Positions 6,333-8,627 of a DNA stretch of 8,627 bases are shown here, one piece after another. The stretch covers positions 1-8,627 of the forward strand of contig DATJFQ010000123.1 of the NCBI GenBank assembly GCA_035495555.1. The letters are read 5' to 3'. Position 1 is the first letter of the stretch; each line of letters starts with the position of its first letter. The notes beneath the pieces are model-generated. The model saw nothing but the letters and a program-made list of their open reading frames with translations. It did not search any database and was not told where the DNA came from. This DNA comes from DATJFQ01 sp035495555. GTDB taxonomy: Bacteria > Acidobacteriota > Vicinamibacteria > Vicinamibacterales > 2-12-FULL-66-21. The position numbers and the translations under genes are program-made.

Positions 6333-6354
6333 TCCTGCAGGGCCCCCTACAGGA
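6333..6354 (-). other. Hairpin spanning the cinA stop codon
   Basis: A nearly perfect inverted repeat with 10-base arms (6333-6342 and 6345-6354). The one DNA mismatch (6338/6349) becomes a G-U wobble in the minus-strand transcript, so the structure is complete in the mRNA but not on the plus strand. It contains the cinA stop codon (6349-6347). There is no downstream U-run, so it is not a standard terminator. It may be an mRNA stability or processing element. Confidence 0.5.
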
Positions 6355-7615
6355 GAAATCGCCTGACGCGATCCATGGCCGCCTGGCTCGCCCAGAACTT
6401 GATCATCGAGCGGTCGCCCATGAAGCGGTGCGTGCGCACGTCCGGTGGTTTGCCGGGCACCGCAACCGCGATAGCGACCGTGCCGACAGGCTTCTCCTCC
6501 GTGCCGCCGCCGGGTCCCGCGATGCCGGTGATCGCCACCCCGACATCGGCGTTCGTCGCGCGGAGTACGCCTTCGAGCATCGCCAGCGCGACGGGCTCGC
6601 TGACGGCCCCATGGCGATCGAGCAGTTCCTGCGGCACCTGCAGATCGCGAACCTTCACGCGGTTGTCGTACGCGACGAGTGCGCCGTAGACATACGCGGA
6701 GCTTCCGGGGACGTCGGTCAACCGCGACGTCAGGAGTCCTCCGGTGCAGGACTCTGCGGCGGCGATCCAGTATCCGCGCTCAGCGAGCATCGCCCCTACG
6801 ACCTGCTCCATCGAACGCCCCTCGGTGCTGAAGGCGTCCTCACCGAGCGCCGCGGCCAGGGCGTCGCGTGCGGCATCGATCCGCTGGCGTCCCAGTGCGG
6901 CGTTCGCGTCACGGGTGGACAGATGCAATTCGATCTGCCCCGGCGCGGCAAGGATCGTGGTCACGATCGGGTCCGCCTGATCCCGCCACTTCGAATAGAT
7001 CGGCTGGACGACTTCTTCGACGTGCGACTCACCGCGGCCGGCGACGAAGAGCGATGCGCGATAGACGCGTTCTGCTCCGGCGCGCGCGCCGATCGGTCCG
7101 TCGCAGAGTTCATCGAGCAGCGGACGCATCTCTCTCGGCGGCCCGGGCAGCAGCGCGATCGTCTTGCCGTGATGTTCGATCAGCAGCCCCGGCGCAGTCC
7201 CGCGCGGGTTGGCGAGCACACGGGCCCCTTCGGGGACTTGCGCCTGCCGCAGGTTGGACGCCGGCATCTGCAGCCCGCGGCGTGCGAACCGCTGCTGGAT
7301 CGCCTGCACGATGCGCTCGTCCTGATGCATGGGGATGCCAAGCACATCGGCCACGACCTCCCGCGTCAGGTCGTCGTCTGTGGGGCCGAGGCCGCCGGTC
7401 AGGATGACGAGGTCGGCGCGCTCGAGCGACTGGCGGAAGATCGACGCGAGGTCGGCACGATCATCGCCGACAACGGCCTTCGCGCGAAGTTCGATGCCCA
7501 GCGCCGAGAGTCGATCGGCGGCATACAACGAGTTCGTGTCGACGCGGGTGGTCCCGAGCATCTCGGACCCGACCGCGATGATTTCTGCCGAACGCAGCGG
7601 CGACGAAGAAGGCAT
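6347..7615 (-). CDS. cinA: CinA-like protein: MoaB/MogA-like domain fused to NMN amidohydrolase (PncC) domain
   Basis: A cytosolic two-domain protein of 422 residues, the usual full length. The N-terminal COG1058 domain (about 8-180) shows AEIIAVGSEMLGTTRVDTNSLY, TGGLGPTDDDLTREVVA and the PGPPREM loop. The C-terminal PncC domain (about 267-422) shows AESCTGGLLTSRLTDVPGSS, with Ser289 at the expected nucleophile position, and GIAGPGGGTEEKPVGTVAIAV. In characterised homologues the C-terminal domain deamidates nicotinamide mononucleotide (NAD recycling) and the N-terminal domain can act as an ADP-ribose pyrophosphatase. The gene name comes from competence induction in Streptococcus, which need not apply here. 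The ATG at 7615-7613 directly abuts the pgpA stop, so translation is probably coupled. The gene ends within a hairpin, with a 58-bp gap before thpR. Confidence 0.96.
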   Translation of the reverse strand: MPSSSPLRSAEIIAVGSEMLGTTRVDTNSLYAADRLSALGIELRAKAVVGDDRADLASIFRQSLERADLVILTGGLGPTDDDLTREVVADVLGIPMHQDERIVQAIQQRFARRGLQMPASNLRQAQVPEGARVLANPRGTAPGLLIEHHGKTIALLPGPPREMRPLLDELCDGPIGARAGAERVYRASLFVAGRGESHVEEVVQPIYSKWRDQADPIVTTILAAPGQIELHLSTRDANAALGRQRIDAARDALAAALGEDAFSTEGRSMEQVVGAMLAERGYWIAAAESCTGGLLTSRLTDVPGSSAYVYGALVAYDNRVKVRDLQVPQELLDRHGAVSEPVALAMLEGVLRATNADVGVAITGIAGPGGGTEEKPVGTVAIAVAVPGKPPDVRTHRFMGDRSMIKFWASQAAMDRVRRFLL

Positions 7616-8080
7616 TCACACGATCCATGCCGGCAGAAGCCACATGAGGACTCGCAGCGTGATATTCGCGTATACGCCCGCCGCCGCGTCGTCCGCCATG
7701 ATGCCGAAACCGCCGTGGAACTGTTCCAGGCGGTTTGCCGGATACGGCTTCATCACATCGTAGATCCGGAAGAGCACGAAGCCCACGATCGCGGCGTGCC
7801 AGCCGACCGGAATGAACGCGAACGTGACGAGCTGGCCCAGCACTTCGTCGATCACCACCGGCCCCGGATCGATGCCGCCGAAATACCGCTCCGCGTGGGT
7901 CGCGGCCCATGTGCCGACGACGAAGACTGCCGCGATGAGCGCCACCTCGAAGACACGTGAGTGCGCCCACCAGACGAGCAGGTAGACAATCAGGCCCGCC
8001 GCGGAGCCGACGGTTCCGGGCGCAACGGGAAAATAGCCGCAGTACGCGACGGTAGCGAGGAAAACGGCGAGGCGGATCAC
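7616..8080 (-). CDS. pgpA: Phosphatidylglycerophosphatase A
   Basis: Dephosphorylates phosphatidylglycerol phosphate to phosphatidylglycerol in the inner membrane. It has 154 residues with several hydrophobic segments (about 25-38, 44-60, 82-106 and 140-153). PgpA signatures are GYFPVAPGTVGS (15-26), DPGPVVIDEVLGQ (71-83), FRIYDVMKPYP (104-114) and GGFGIMADDAAAGVYA (123-138); the acidic residues are the expected metal-binding ones. The GTG start at 8080-8078 overlaps the stop of the RDD gene by 4 bp (GTGA) and leaves a normal-length N terminus. The stop abuts the cinA ATG. It works in the same lipid pathway as plsY and gpsA downstream. Confidence 0.95.
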   Translation of the reverse strand: MIRLAVFLATVAYCGYFPVAPGTVGSAAGLIVYLLVWWAHSRVFEVALIAAVFVVGTWAATHAERYFGGIDPGPVVIDEVLGQLVTFAFIPVGWHAAIVGFVLFRIYDVMKPYPANRLEQFHGGFGIMADDAAAGVYANITLRVLMWLLPAWIV

Positions 8081-8627
8081 GCCTTCACAACGCGTGTGTC
8101 CGCCAGACGATCGTGAAGCGCGCGGTGATCGCTGGACAGGCCGGGCATAAAGCCCACGCCGGCAGGAAGCGCGGACACGAGGTAAGCGGCCGCGCGAACA
8201 ATGGCGCTCGCGACCGGCACGCGCTGGCTCCTCTCGGTGCCCGACGCACCCGGCACGACACGGATGCCGGACGCCATTTTTCCAATCGTCTGCCCGCCGG
8301 CTGCGACAAAGGCGGCGAAATAGCTGCCGTTCAGCAGCAGGAGAAACGCGAGGAACGGAATCATCGGCAGCGCGCGCGCGTCGGCCATCTTCAAATCGAG
8401 AACCCGGAGCGTGAGATACAGGACCGCCGCATCGATCCCCCCGACGATCGCCAGATCGAGGATCGCCGCGAACGCCCGCGCAGCAGCCGGCGCAACAGTC
8501 TGGTCCTCGGCCCGCGCGTTCGGAACGCTTGCACGGCGGCTCGCGGCTTCAAGACGACTTCGTTGGGAACTACCGAAATGCTCCGGCCGATCGGCCGCCG
8601 CGCCGTCGTGCAGATCGTTCTTCGAAT
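8077..8627 (-). CDS. RDD-family membrane protein, 5' end cut by window edge
   Basis: The frame is open from the stop at 8079-8077 to the right end of the window: 182 codons, N terminus missing. The first visible 55 or so residues are hydrophilic (rich in Ala, Arg, Asp, Glu and Ser). The RDD domain follows: a first membrane segment starting ARAFAAILDLAIVGG (conserved Arg and Asp), a second around PFLAFLLLLNGSYFAAFVAAGG leading into GQTIGKMASGIRVV, and a third around VRAAAYLVSALPAGVGFM, ending in ALHDRLADTRVV. Starting the gene at an internal TTG (8394) would remove the first membrane helix, so the upstream extension is real. The function of RDD proteins is mostly unknown; some have been linked to ion transport. 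It overlaps pgpA by 4 bp and heads the visible operon. Confidence 0.88.
   Translation of the reverse strand, partial: SKNDLHDGAAADRPEHFGSSQRSRLEAASRRASVPNARAEDQTVAPAAARAFAAILDLAIVGGIDAAVLYLTLRVLDLKMADARALPMIPFLAFLLLLNGSYFAAFVAAGGQTIGKMASGIRVVPGASGTERSQRVPVASAIVRAAAYLVSALPAGVGFMPGLSSDHRALHDRLADTRVVKA

Noticed and set aside
5822..7960. Plus-strand open frame of 712 codons
   Set aside because: Antisense to thpR, cinA and pgpA, all confirmed by catalytic motifs. No domain is visible in the translation.

Overview
The window is one densely packed, GC-rich stretch of bacterial chromosome. Every convincing gene is on the minus strand, so transcription runs from high to low coordinates. The content is core metabolism and cell-envelope housekeeping. 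I see no mobile element, phage gene, CRISPR array, tRNA or rRNA. High GC, compact operons and GC-rich tandem repeats between genes would fit a soil or environmental lineage such as Acidobacteriota (Vicinamibacteria-like). That assignment is a low-confidence guess from style, not from a marker gene.

In order of transcription, the first block is: an RDD-family membrane protein (5' end outside the window), pgpA (phosphatidylglycerophosphatase A), cinA (two-domain CinA/PncC protein), thpR (2H-family RNA 2',3'-cyclic phosphodiesterase), plsY (acyl-phosphate:glycerol-3-phosphate acyltransferase), gpsA (glycerol-3-phosphate dehydrogenase) and ftsY (SRP receptor GTPase). Several junctions overlap or abut: a 4-bp overlap between RDD and pgpA, a stop that directly abuts a start between pgpA and cinA, and a 4-bp ATGA overlap between plsY and gpsA. 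GpsA makes glycerol-3-phosphate, PlsY acylates it, and PgpA acts late in phosphatidylglycerol synthesis. FtsY delivers ribosomes to the membrane. The block therefore has a membrane-biogenesis theme with cinA and thpR embedded in it.

The second block is a riboflavin operon, ribD, ribE (riboflavin synthase alpha) and ribBA. RibBA runs off the left edge of the window but lacks only its extreme C terminus. No FMN riboswitch is recognisable ahead of ribD.

The two blocks are separated by 204 bp between ftsY and ribD, nearly all of it made of two unrelated short tandem-repeat arrays. A heptamer array abuts the ftsY stop codon, and a 19-bp higher-order array built of 7+6+6-bp units ends at the apparent GTG start of ribD, with 40 bp of unique sequence between them. 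The other gaps of more than 20 bp (cinA-thpR and gpsA-ftsY) each carry a hairpin at or just after the upstream stop codon. These non-coding structures, plus a His-to-Gln change at a metal-ligand position in RibBA, are the parts most worth a second look. I found no convincing new multi-gene system.
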